From: Alphaproteobacteria bacterium
GTDB lineage: Bacteria > Pseudomonadota > Alphaproteobacteria > Paracaedibacterales > VGCI01
DNA length: 45,103 nt
Reading direction: 5' to 3'
Assembly (NCBI GenBank): GCA_021323455.1
Contig: JAJONN010000022.1
Coordinates: 1 to 45,103, forward strand
A program made the translations under genes and the position numbers. Shown piece by piece: positions 35,214-42,395 of this stretch. The notes below the pieces were generated by a model. It searched no databases and had not been told where the DNA came from. It was given only the letters and a program-made list of their open reading frames with translations. Numbering within the stretch: the stretch's first letter is position 1; each line of letters begins with the position of its first letter.

Positions 35214-35531
35214 TCAGTTGCAAAAAATTAAAGCCCCCGTTCTAAAATTAAAGTGCACCACCGTCCGGCGAAATGGTTTAAAGCCATTTTCCCTCTCAAC
35301 TTGGTAAGGCGCATCATCTGTCACAACACCAATAGCCGTGAATTTTTGATGAAGCTCTGGGCCTTCCATCGTCTGTTTTGAAGAATAATAAATTATTAAA
35401 TCTCCTTTTCGTAAGCGGTTTGCGGGCGCTGATTTGCCATGACAGAATTGGCAGATGCCAAGCTTGACCCCATTTTCAACGTGCTCTTTGGATGCGAACC
35501 CAATCCAGTACTTTCGGGCTTTCCTAGTCAT
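35214..35531 (-). CDS. EVE (PUA-like) domain protein, probably C-terminally truncated
   Basis: 105 residues. The EVE fold shows YWIGFASKEHVENGVKLGICQFCHGKSAP, RLRKGDLIIYYSSKQTMEGPE, HQKFTAIGVVTDDAPYQVE and FKPFRRTVVHF. EVE domains bind modified cytosines or RNA and often sit in nucleic-acid or defence contexts. Relatives that I know are near 145 residues; this one stops soon after the FRR segment and lacks the last ~35, which normally complete the fold and ligand pocket. No continuation is seen in other frames. It overlaps the upstream MarR gene by 8 bases. Confidence 0.78.
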   Translation of the reverse strand: MTRKARKYWIGFASKEHVENGVKLGICQFCHGKSAPANRLRKGDLIIYYSSKQTMEGPELHQKFTAIGVVTDDAPYQVERENGFKPFRRTVVHFNFRTGALIFCN

Positions 35532-35934
35532 TGGGCTCTGCTGTTAAATTTCTCAAAATCTGGATCAAGGATTGGTGGTCAGGTTTGGATATTTCCCCAA
35601 AAAATTCGGCATCAACCTGTTCAATAATCGGAACGAGCTGGCATACCAGAGCTTTCCCCTGATCTGTCAAGGACACGCTTTTTGCTCTCATATCCGTTGC
35701 ATGTTCAACCCGGTGGACCAATCCTTGGGCAACTAGTTTCTTAAGGGATTTGGATACGGTCATCTTGTCCAGTTTTGACCAATTCACAATAAGAATTTGG
35801 CTGGTGTCATAGGCGTGCCCTTCCAGCCAGAGAAGAATCGCCATAATGACGAATTGGGCATGGGAAATAGCGTAGGGTTCCAAGGTTTTCTTAATGAGCC
35901 GTTGCCACGTCATACCAAAGGGGAGATCAGGCAT
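35524..35934 (-). CDS. MarR family transcriptional regulator
   Basis: 136 residues with the MarR winged helix: ISHAQFVIMAILLWLE, WSKLDKMTVSKSLKKLVAQGLVHR (recognition helix) and the wing VEHATDMRAKSVSLTDQGKAL. Dimeric MarR proteins repress nearby operons until a small ligand binds. It overlaps both neighbours (8 bases each side), in an operon SRPBCC–MarR–EVE. The promoter of that operon has a palindromic operator candidate, so self-repression is likely. Confidence 0.9.
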   Translation of the reverse strand: MPDLPFGMTWQRLIKKTLEPYAISHAQFVIMAILLWLEGHAYDTSQILIVNWSKLDKMTVSKSLKKLVAQGLVHRVEHATDMRAKSVSLTDQGKALVCQLVPIIEQVDAEFFGEISKPDHQSLIQILRNLTAEPND

Positions 35935-36358
35935 GTTTGTCTCTCGCCAGGTTTACCAGGGCTTCCATTTCATTCGGTACTGTATTGGCAACATTTTGCG
36001 CCACAAGTCTGATCCATAGCCCTTTCAAGGGGCCTGTGACAACAAGCGTATTGGTAAGCCGTAACCCTTCAGATGTTTCTTCCAGGGCATGGGTATCATA
36101 CATCCTAGCCCCAAAGAAAGCTGTGCAGTCGGTAAATTTTTTGCCTTCCTCAATTTCGGTGAGGACAATCTTAACGGCTCTGGTGCCTTTGGGTTTCAAC
36201 AGAAAATGGTTCCCAACCGTGAACCCCCCTTCCATTTTGCAGGACTCAAGATCTGTATGCCATTTTGGCCAATTGTTGATATCCGTCCACAATTGCCAGA
36301 TGTCTTCCCGCTTGATGCCTGAATAGACTTTGCTAAATGATCTCGACCACATCTTCAT
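35927..36358 (-). CDS. SRPBCC (polyketide cyclase/START-like) protein
   Basis: 143 residues from the ATG at 36358, which has GGAAAAGAAGAG upstream; an in-frame ATG at 36376 has no site. The N-terminal WSRSFSKVYSGIKREDIWQLWTDINNWPKWHTDLESCKM is the classical start of the SRPBCC hydrophobic-cavity fold, followed by GNHFLLKPKGTRAV and LRLTNTLVVTGPLKGLWIRLVA. Such proteins bind or transform hydrophobic ligands. First gene of the operon with MarR, so it may bind the same ligand that the regulator senses; that is inference. Confidence 0.8.
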   Translation of the reverse strand: MKMWSRSFSKVYSGIKREDIWQLWTDINNWPKWHTDLESCKMEGGFTVGNHFLLKPKGTRAVKIVLTEIEEGKKFTDCTAFFGARMYDTHALEETSEGLRLTNTLVVTGPLKGLWIRLVAQNVANTVPNEMEALVNLARDKHA

Positions 36359-36391
36359 CTCTTCTTTTCCTTCCATTTTGTATCTGAGGAT

Positions 36392-36419
36392 ATAATATGC
36401 TAGTTTACTAAATAGTCAA
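36392..36419 (-). promoter_or_regulatory. SRPBCC–marR–EVE promoter with overlapping palindromic operator
   Basis: Minus strand: -35 TTGACT (36414-36419), 16-base spacer, -10 TATTAT (36392-36397). The spacer is TAGTTTACTAAATAGT (36401-36416), two overlapping palindromes TAGT-TT-ACTA and ACTA-AA-TAGT, an AT-rich arrangement typical of a MarR operator. Confidence 0.68.
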
Positions 36420-36450
36420 GGGTTATGGTGACCCGGGTCTGTTTATTTCC

Positions 36451-38193
36451 TTATACTTCGGAAGATTCTGGCAAGAACCCGCCGACTTGGGCATCCCAGA
36501 GCGTTTTGTAAAGACCCCCTAAATTTAGAAGTTCTGCGTGTGTTCCATCTTCGATAATTTTTCCCTGATCAAAAACCAAGATGCGATCCATGCGAAGCAA
36601 TGTGGATAAGCGGTGGGCAATAACAATGGTTGTTTTGCCTTGCATTAACTTCCACAAGCTTTCCTGGATATCGCTTTCTGTTAGGGAGTCAAGTTGGGAC
36701 GTCGCCTCGTCAAGAATTAAAATTGGCGCATTTTTAAGGATTGCTCTGGCAATCGCAATCCTTTGACGTTGGCCACCTGATAGCTTGACGCCGCGTTCTC
36801 CGACAAGAGACTTATACGTTTCAGGTAGTTTAAAGATAAAATCATGTGCATAAGCTTTCTTTGCGGCATTAATGACTTCTTCGTCTGTGCTACTGATGCG
36901 ACCGTAGCGGATGTTCTCCAGGAGGGTACGATGAAAGAGGAGTGGGTCCTGGGGAATCATGGCGATATTATGATGTAAGCTCTCCTGGGTGATATCCCTG
37001 ATATCCTGATCATCGATCAGGATGCGCCCGTCAGTCACATCATAAAGCCTCAAAATGAGATTCACGAATGTAGATTTACCGCTCCCAGAATAGCCAACCA
37101 ATCCAACTTTCTTGCCAGGTTCAATTGTAACGGATTTATTTTGAAAAAGCAGATTGGTGTTTTTATAATGGAACTTGACAGATTCAAAAGTAATTTTACC
37201 TTTATTAATTTTGAGCGCCTTTGCGTCTGGTTTGTCTTGAATATCTGGCACCTCCTCAAATAGAGCGAGCGCTTGATCAACAATTCCAAGATTGCTGATA
37301 AAATTTCTCATGAGAGTTGTCGCCTGGAAAAGCCGGTTGATGATTTCAAAATTCAGCATAAAAACAAGCGCAAAATCCCCAGGCGTAATTAAGTTGTGTT
37401 GGCTTAAATAGATCATGCCACACAGACAAAAGATAATGTATACGGAAAACAGGGCACCCTGGATCAGGAAATAAGATCTCAAGTAGAGAAATTTAGATTT
37501 ACTTTTAGAAATAAAATCATCTAATTGAACATTTAGCCTATTTTTTTCGTAGGGGTAAGAATTGAAAATTTTGACGGAAAATATGTTCGCAATGTAGTCA
37601 ACGACACTTCCCCACACTTGGGAATTGGCTTCAGCTTGTAAACGGCTTAACCTTGCAGCTTCCCTTATTTTTATAGAGCCAGTGACTAAAAATATGGAGA
37701 GCCAACCAATCATTGCAATGGCGAAGCCGTAATGCACTTTTGCAAGTAAAAAAACACTCATTATTAAGATTAACATTATTTGAAAAAATTCACTTAAGAC
37801 GTCGTCCATCATGTAGGGACCCAAAGTTGCAATATCAGATATTTTGGCAGATATACTCCCGGAAAGGTGTTCTTGAAAAAACCTATAGGGATAAGCATCC
37901 AATTTATTTAACATAAATTTGGTGATATGCGCTGTCATTGCTGGATATATTTTGGCTGAACAATAGTCATACAATGACCAGGCAAGAACAAGACTAAATT
38001 GCATGATCGCGTATATAAAAACGACCCGCCAAATATAACGGTAATGAGTTGAGCCTATCATATCTATAATTGTTTTAATGAGATAAGGCTTAACGTTTGC
38101 GTCTATAGCCACGAACGTCATAGCTAAAATGATACCCCATATAAAAAACCGATAAGGCTTTGACATTTCGATAAGGAATTTTAAAACGCGCAT
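36451..38193 (-). CDS. ABC exporter, fused permease and ATPase (MsbA/LmrA type)
   Basis: 580 residues in one chain: six membrane helices (~15-310), then an ATPase domain (~335-565) with Walker A GYSGSGKS (~367-374), Q-loop MIPQDPLLFHRTLLENIRYG, signature LSGGQRQRIAIARAIL (~470-485), Walker B ILILDEATSQLD and the H-loop VIAHRLSTLL. It works as a homodimer and pumps lipids, peptides or drugs outward. The substrate is not readable from sequence; the gene is not beside a lipid A or peptide gene. Intact and of normal length. Confidence 0.9.
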   Translation of the reverse strand: MRVLKFLIEMSKPYRFFIWGIILAMTFVAIDANVKPYLIKTIIDMIGSTHYRYIWRVVFIYAIMQFSLVLAWSLYDYCSAKIYPAMTAHITKFMLNKLDAYPYRFFQEHLSGSISAKISDIATLGPYMMDDVLSEFFQIMLILIMSVFLLAKVHYGFAIAMIGWLSIFLVTGSIKIREAARLSRLQAEANSQVWGSVVDYIANIFSVKIFNSYPYEKNRLNVQLDDFISKSKSKFLYLRSYFLIQGALFSVYIIFCLCGMIYLSQHNLITPGDFALVFMLNFEIINRLFQATTLMRNFISNLGIVDQALALFEEVPDIQDKPDAKALKINKGKITFESVKFHYKNTNLLFQNKSVTIEPGKKVGLVGYSGSGKSTFVNLILRLYDVTDGRILIDDQDIRDITQESLHHNIAMIPQDPLLFHRTLLENIRYGRISSTDEEVINAAKKAYAHDFIFKLPETYKSLVGERGVKLSGGQRQRIAIARAILKNAPILILDEATSQLDSLTESDIQESLWKLMQGKTTIVIAHRLSTLLRMDRILVFDQGKIIEDGTHAELLNLGGLYKTLWDAQVGGFLPESSEV

Positions 38194-38373
38194 GAGTTAA
38201 TCTCTCTAAGAGGTTTCTTCATTGGCTGCTATTGTTTTTAAATACTGCTGATAAAAAAATATATTAACACAAAAACAGTGCCCTATGACAGAATAGGTTT
38301 ATGCTGTAACGGCGTCAGTTTTCAGGATTGAGCTTACTTATTATGGCGTCATTTTAGTTCTTTGGTATATCCT

Positions 38374-39909
38374 TCAGTTCCTTTTAAAGGCCTGACGTAG
38401 GTGGGCCAAGTTAAAAGCGCCTGTCAATTGTCCCACGCCGCCGAAAACTATTGTACCGCAGATGATGGTCCCTAAGACAGACACGGTTTGCAAAAGGAAC
38501 GTATCTGGTAGCGTTGCGAGCCATTGATCACGGGCAAGCAGGAGACCAATTCCCATCACCGCTGCAGAAACAACGACTTTTCCCGCTGTTTTTTGAACTT
38601 GAGGGGTGAGGAAAAACCACCCACGCCGCTGAAGGACCATGAGTTGTAGTCCTGCATTGATCCAGGCGGCAATAGAGGTTGCCATGGCCAACCCCACGTG
38701 GGCAAAAGGGATCATTAAAATAATATTGAGCATTAAGTTGCAAGCAATGCTGACAAGGGCAATTTTAACAGGGGTTTTGGTATCCTCCCGCGCAAAAAAT
38801 CCTGTTGCGAAGACTTTAGCCAAAACATAGGCTGGGATGCCGGTGGCAAAAGCAGCTAAAGCATCTGCCGTAGCCGTAACCTGCTCTCCTTTCAAACCAT
38901 AAAGCAAATTAATGATTGGGTAAGAGAGCAAGACCAACCCCAAGGCTGCGGGAATGGTTAGCTGGAGCGATACCTCCACAGCCAGACTTTGAATGGCGCG
39001 CGCTTTATCTTCTTCTCCTAAACGAATTTTGCGAGATAGAGAGGGTAGAAGGGCGGTCCCCATAGCAATTCCAAAGAGGGACAGAGGGAGCTGGTTCAAT
39101 CGGTCGGCATAATGAAGGAAAGAAATTGACCCGGAAGCCAGCAAGGAAGCAAAAACCATATCCAGGAATAAATTAATGTTCATGACGCCCGCACCAATAG
39201 CTCCTGGAACCATAAGGCGCATGATTTTACGCACCTCAGGCGTAAGACGGGGTAGCCGGAGTTTCAACTGAAACCCGGCTCTCCAGCAAGCCCAATATAG
39301 CCAGCCTAATTGCATCACGCCTGATAAAAAGACAGCCCAAGAAAGGGCTTTTCCTGCCGTCAGGTCGGCATGTGAAAAGAAGATCATGGCCCCAATCATG
39401 ATAATGTTGAGGATAATAGGAGCGGCCGCCGCGGCTGCAAAGCGGTCCAGGGAATTTAAAACACCACTTAAAAGGGCGGCTATGGAAATAAATAAGATGT
39501 AAGGAAAAGTAATGCGCGTAAATGTTATGGCCATTTCGAGCCGCTCAGGGGTTTGAGAAAACCCGGGCGCAATGACGCCCATAATCCAGGGCGTTGCAAT
39601 GACGATCAAAATCACAAATAAGACCAGCGTCATGCCTAAGACAGCCATCACGCGTTCAGCTAATAGCTTGGCTGATTCTGGTCCTGCGCTGGCAAGTTGT
39701 CCAGAAAATTGGGGCACAAAAGATGCGTTAAAGGCGCCTTCCGCAAAAAATCGGCGAAAGAAATTGGGGAACTTAAAAGCCACAAGAAAGGCGTCTGTCA
39801 GAGGACTTGCCCCCATAACATGGGACATAAGGCTTTCTCGGAGCAACCCAAAAATACGGCTAATGCCCGTAAATCCACCGACAGTTGCCATGGCACGCAT
39901 AATTCTCAT
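38374..39909 (-). CDS. murJ: Lipid II flippase MurJ
   Basis: 511 residues and about fourteen hydrophobic segments. It flips lipid II across the inner membrane for peptidoglycan synthesis. Family marks: MRIMRAMATVGGFTGISRIFGLLRESLMSHVMGAS (start), ADAFLVAFKFPNFFRRFFAEGAFNASFVPQF-type text (here TDAFLVAFKFPNFFRRF), and the RLNQLPLSLFGIAMGTALLPSLSR segment near residue 275. Intact, which implies that peptidoglycan is still made even though murA is broken in this window. It follows ybgF/cpoB by 19 bases on the same strand. Confidence 0.95.
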   Translation of the reverse strand: MRIMRAMATVGGFTGISRIFGLLRESLMSHVMGASPLTDAFLVAFKFPNFFRRFFAEGAFNASFVPQFSGQLASAGPESAKLLAERVMAVLGMTLVLFVILIVIATPWIMGVIAPGFSQTPERLEMAITFTRITFPYILFISIAALLSGVLNSLDRFAAAAAAPIILNIIMIGAMIFFSHADLTAGKALSWAVFLSGVMQLGWLYWACWRAGFQLKLRLPRLTPEVRKIMRLMVPGAIGAGVMNINLFLDMVFASLLASGSISFLHYADRLNQLPLSLFGIAMGTALLPSLSRKIRLGEEDKARAIQSLAVEVSLQLTIPAALGLVLLSYPIINLLYGLKGEQVTATADALAAFATGIPAYVLAKVFATGFFAREDTKTPVKIALVSIACNLMLNIILMIPFAHVGLAMATSIAAWINAGLQLMVLQRRGWFFLTPQVQKTAGKVVVSAAVMGIGLLLARDQWLATLPDTFLLQTVSVLGTIICGTIVFGGVGQLTGAFNLAHLRQAFKRN

Positions 39910-39928
39910 TTAATGATAGCCCCAGGGT

Positions 39929-40990
39929 TTAAGTTTTGGGAACAGATAGAGGGGATTGTGCGGAAGGTTTCTCGCACCCATACTTTTTCTTCAAGGTTGC
40001 TAACTCACTTTTCATGTCATTTGTCATGTGAGGAAAGTCTGTTTTCAGTTTGAGCCAGGCGGTGCAAGCATCCTCTGTCTTTTCTTGAATGGCGAGGGTT
40101 TCGCCCAATTTTAACAAGCAATCAGGGGCTTTGGGGCCTTTCGGGTTCTTTTTATAGGCAGTGACAAAAAGAATTTTAGCCTCTTTATATTTACTTTGCT
40201 TCAGGCAGGATTCTGCTTTCCAGTACATGGCTTTAGGAACCAAAGGATCATTCGGATAAGTTTTAATAAAATAGTTGAATGCCCTTTCAGCTTCCTTATA
40301 AGCCCCTTTATCGTGAAGGGCAAAAGCTTCGTTATATTGTGCTTCCGCATTACCACTGGGAAGAGCAGGTGCGACTTCTTCTGCGTGCTTTGTCGCCATT
40401 TCCCGAACCGCTTCCAGGTCTTTATTTTTATCATGTCTTTTTCTTGGTAAGCCTGTTGTGTCTTCATCCTCTTCACCTCTGGGTGCAGATTGTTCCAGAA
40501 GTTTTAAGATAGATTCAGTTCCATCATCCTTTTCAAGGGGGGTCTTTCGAGAAGCGATTCTCTCATTTTTTTCGGGAGCATCCGAAAGGGCTAAACTTGC
40601 TTTTTTAGAACCGCCTTGCCGCAACACTGAGTTTGCCCTCTGGAGCTGTCTTATATCCTCGCGTAAACTATGAATTTCTTCCTGTAAAAGGCTTATATCT
40701 TGGGATGGGCTTTGGCGTGTATCTTTTAAAGCGCGTATTTCATCCCGCAAGCGATCCAGATCTTCGATGGTGACATGGGTGCCAGGATTTTTATCGTCTA
40801 AAGCTCCTCCTTGCCCATTGATCTGGTTTTCAAGCTCTTCTATGCGGGCGCTTAAATTGCCAAGGGTTTCCTTAGCATCGCTGTCATCTGCAACTACAGA
40901 ATAAAAAACAGAGGCGCTCAGGAAAAGAACCATGATTAAAGAAAAAGAATATGCCAATCGCCTAGGTTTCAAGTATATAGATAAACGCAT
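39929..40990 (-). CDS. cpoB: Tol–Pal system protein YbgF / CpoB
   Basis: Periplasmic coordinator of cell-wall synthesis and outer-membrane constriction. 353 residues: signal segment (~10-34, ending SVVADD), a coiled coil (~40-130, LGNLSARIEELENQI and IHSLREDIRQLQRANSVL), a charged linker, and a C-terminal TPR domain (~215-340) with YNEAFALHDKGAYKEAERAF, FIKTYPNDPLVPKAMYWKAES and AYKKNPKGPKAPDCLLKLGETL, typical of YbgF. tolB and pal are not adjacent here; murJ follows instead. The unusually long linker rich in Lys, Glu and Asp is a variable feature of the family. Confidence 0.88.
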   Translation of the reverse strand: MRLSIYLKPRRLAYSFSLIMVLFLSASVFYSVVADDSDAKETLGNLSARIEELENQINGQGGALDDKNPGTHVTIEDLDRLRDEIRALKDTRQSPSQDISLLQEEIHSLREDIRQLQRANSVLRQGGSKKASLALSDAPEKNERIASRKTPLEKDDGTESILKLLEQSAPRGEEDEDTTGLPRKRHDKNKDLEAVREMATKHAEEVAPALPSGNAEAQYNEAFALHDKGAYKEAERAFNYFIKTYPNDPLVPKAMYWKAESCLKQSKYKEAKILFVTAYKKNPKGPKAPDCLLKLGETLAIQEKTEDACTAWLKLKTDFPHMTNDMKSELATLKKKYGCEKPSAQSPLSVPKT

Positions 40991-41061
40991 AATGTGTCCT
41001 TTTTCATCTCCGATAAGTTGTTCTCATTTTTAGCAGATCTTTCCAAAAACTGCGACCAAAT

Positions 41062-41736
41062 TCATGAGGTTATCCTTTTACTTTTAACCTTACTTTTAGT
41101 GGATTTCTCAGGAAGAACAAGAGCGTTGATCTGACGGGATACATCCTGTCGTTGCTTAGAGGAAAGAAACGGGACAAGTCCATCCCTGTATTGGGCGGCG
41201 TTCAGAGTAACTTCTCCCAAGTCTTTATAATTGAGAGAGGCCAAGGTTAAATATAAATAAGATTTTACAAAATTTTTTTCTGTTCCGTGGCCATTCTTAT
41301 ACATAATACCGCAATTGAACTGGCTAGGGCCATAGCCGATATGGGAAGCTTGTATATAATAGTGTAAGGCCTTTGCTTCATCTTTCTTAACACCTTCTCC
41401 TGCTAGATAAAGACCGGCAAGCTCATCCAAAGCAGGGGCATAATTCTGAAAAACAGCCTTTTCAAGAAACGCCACCCCCTTTTGAGCATTGAAATAATTG
41501 AAATTTGGAGAAAGATAAATGACGGCCATAAGGTAAAGGGCATGGGAATCATTTTTGGCAGCAAGGGGGGAAAGGGTCTCTATAGCTTCATTAAATTTTC
41601 CTTGAAGGGCAAGTGATTCCCCTTTTTGGAGAGAAGCCTGGAAGGAAGCAAGGGTTGAAAAAGGCGTACACATCAAAAACAAGAGGGTCGGCAGACGCTT
41701 CTTTAGGTTACCAAGAGTTTTTTTTACATTTTCCAC
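41062..41736 (-). CDS. Secreted Sel1-like repeat protein
   Basis: 224 residues with a signal segment (~14-32, LPTLLFLMCTPFSTLAS). Three or so Sel1-type helical repeats follow: FNEAIETLSPLAAKNDSHALYLMAVIY, GVAFLEKAVFQNYAPALDELAGLYLAGEGVKKDEAKALHYYIQAS and YGPSQFNCGIMYKNGHGTEKNFVKSYLYLTLAS (read in parts over ~45-165). Sel1 proteins serve as scaffolds in envelope stress and host interaction. The basic C-terminus ends KSKVKSKRITS. It lies upstream of ybgF on the same strand but about 70 bases away. Confidence 0.8.
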   Translation of the reverse strand: MENVKKTLGNLKKRLPTLLFLMCTPFSTLASFQASLQKGESLALQGKFNEAIETLSPLAAKNDSHALYLMAVIYLSPNFNYFNAQKGVAFLEKAVFQNYAPALDELAGLYLAGEGVKKDEAKALHYYIQASHIGYGPSQFNCGIMYKNGHGTEKNFVKSYLYLTLASLNYKDLGEVTLNAAQYRDGLVPFLSSKQRQDVSRQINALVLPEKSTKSKVKSKRITS

Positions 41737-41886
41737 TTTGAAATATTCTTTCTAAAAAAAATAAAGTATTATAATTTTCTATTTTTTTATGGCCTTAAAA
41801 AAAAATTAAATAAAATTAATTTTGATTTTAGCATCATTTCCCGCCCATTTCTTCCCTTTTGTTGAAAAAATTAAAATTTTATCTTC

Positions 41887-41980
41887 TTGACAAATGTGGA
41901 GGTATGAATATTATAAAATCCAGCTGCTGTTATTTTTTTATTATGAATACTATAAAATGCAGCTGTTCTTATTTTTTTAT
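41887..41980 (+). promoter_or_regulatory. Promoter within a 39-bp tandem duplication
   Basis: A consensus -35 TTGACA (41887-41892) lies 16 bases before TATTAT (41909-41914). The 39 bases at 41903-41941 are repeated at 41942-41980 with about four changes, so a second -10-like TACTAT and a second CAGCTG-containing block follow. The duplication doubles the core promoter just ahead of the small basic protein gene. Confidence 0.65.
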
Positions 41981-41997
41981 TAGGAAAGGAAAAGGAA

Positions 41998-42264
41998 ATG
42001 GCAACCAGTGAACGTCTTAAAACAATTGATACTCAAATTAATAAACTCCAAACACGCAAGAAGAAGCTTGAAGAAAAGAGAAAAAATCAGATCACGACGA
42101 TTTTAAATCGATGTGGTGCTAATAAAATGTCAGATGAAGTATTGGCCGGTGCTGTTTTAGAAGCAGTTAGGGCTTTTAACCAGAATGATCGGCGTATTTC
42201 TAGCTGGCAATCTGAGGGGTCTAAAATTTTGAGACCCGGCCGTGGGAAAAAAAAGTTCATTTAA
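41998..42264 (+). CDS. Small basic coiled-coil protein, possibly TraC/TraD-like conjugation accessory
   Basis: 88 residues: a coiled-coil start (RLKTIDTQINKLQTRKKKLEEKRKNQ), then SDEVLAGAVLEAVRAF and a basic tail (LRPGRGKKKFI). The pattern of a charged helix followed by an LAGA-type helix and a tryptophan segment recalls small TraC/TraD proteins of alphaproteobacterial conjugation systems, but no other conjugation gene is here, so this is a weak suggestion. GGAAAGGAAAAGGAA precedes the ATG. It has its own promoter and a strong terminator, so it is a single-gene unit that is probably well expressed. Confidence 0.6.
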   Translation: MATSERLKTIDTQINKLQTRKKKLEEKRKNQITTILNRCGANKMSDEVLAGAVLEAVRAFNQNDRRISSWQSEGSKILRPGRGKKKFI

Positions 42265-42286
42265 ACTCTTCATTCTGTCCACTAAG

Positions 42287-42324
42287 TAAAATCCGCCCTT
42301 GAATAACATGGGCGGATTTTTTAT
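42287..42324 (+). terminator. Rho-independent terminator
   Basis: An 11-bp stem AAAATCCGCCC (42287-42297) pairs with GGGCGGATTTT (42310-42320) across a 12-base loop and is followed by T-rich sequence. It closes the small basic protein gene 23 bases after its stop. Confidence 0.9.
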
Positions 42325-42395
42325 AGTCTGGTTGATCCTTACTCGTATTAGTAGAAATAATATTGAGGCGAGAAAGGAAAGGCCCAGAGGGAAGA

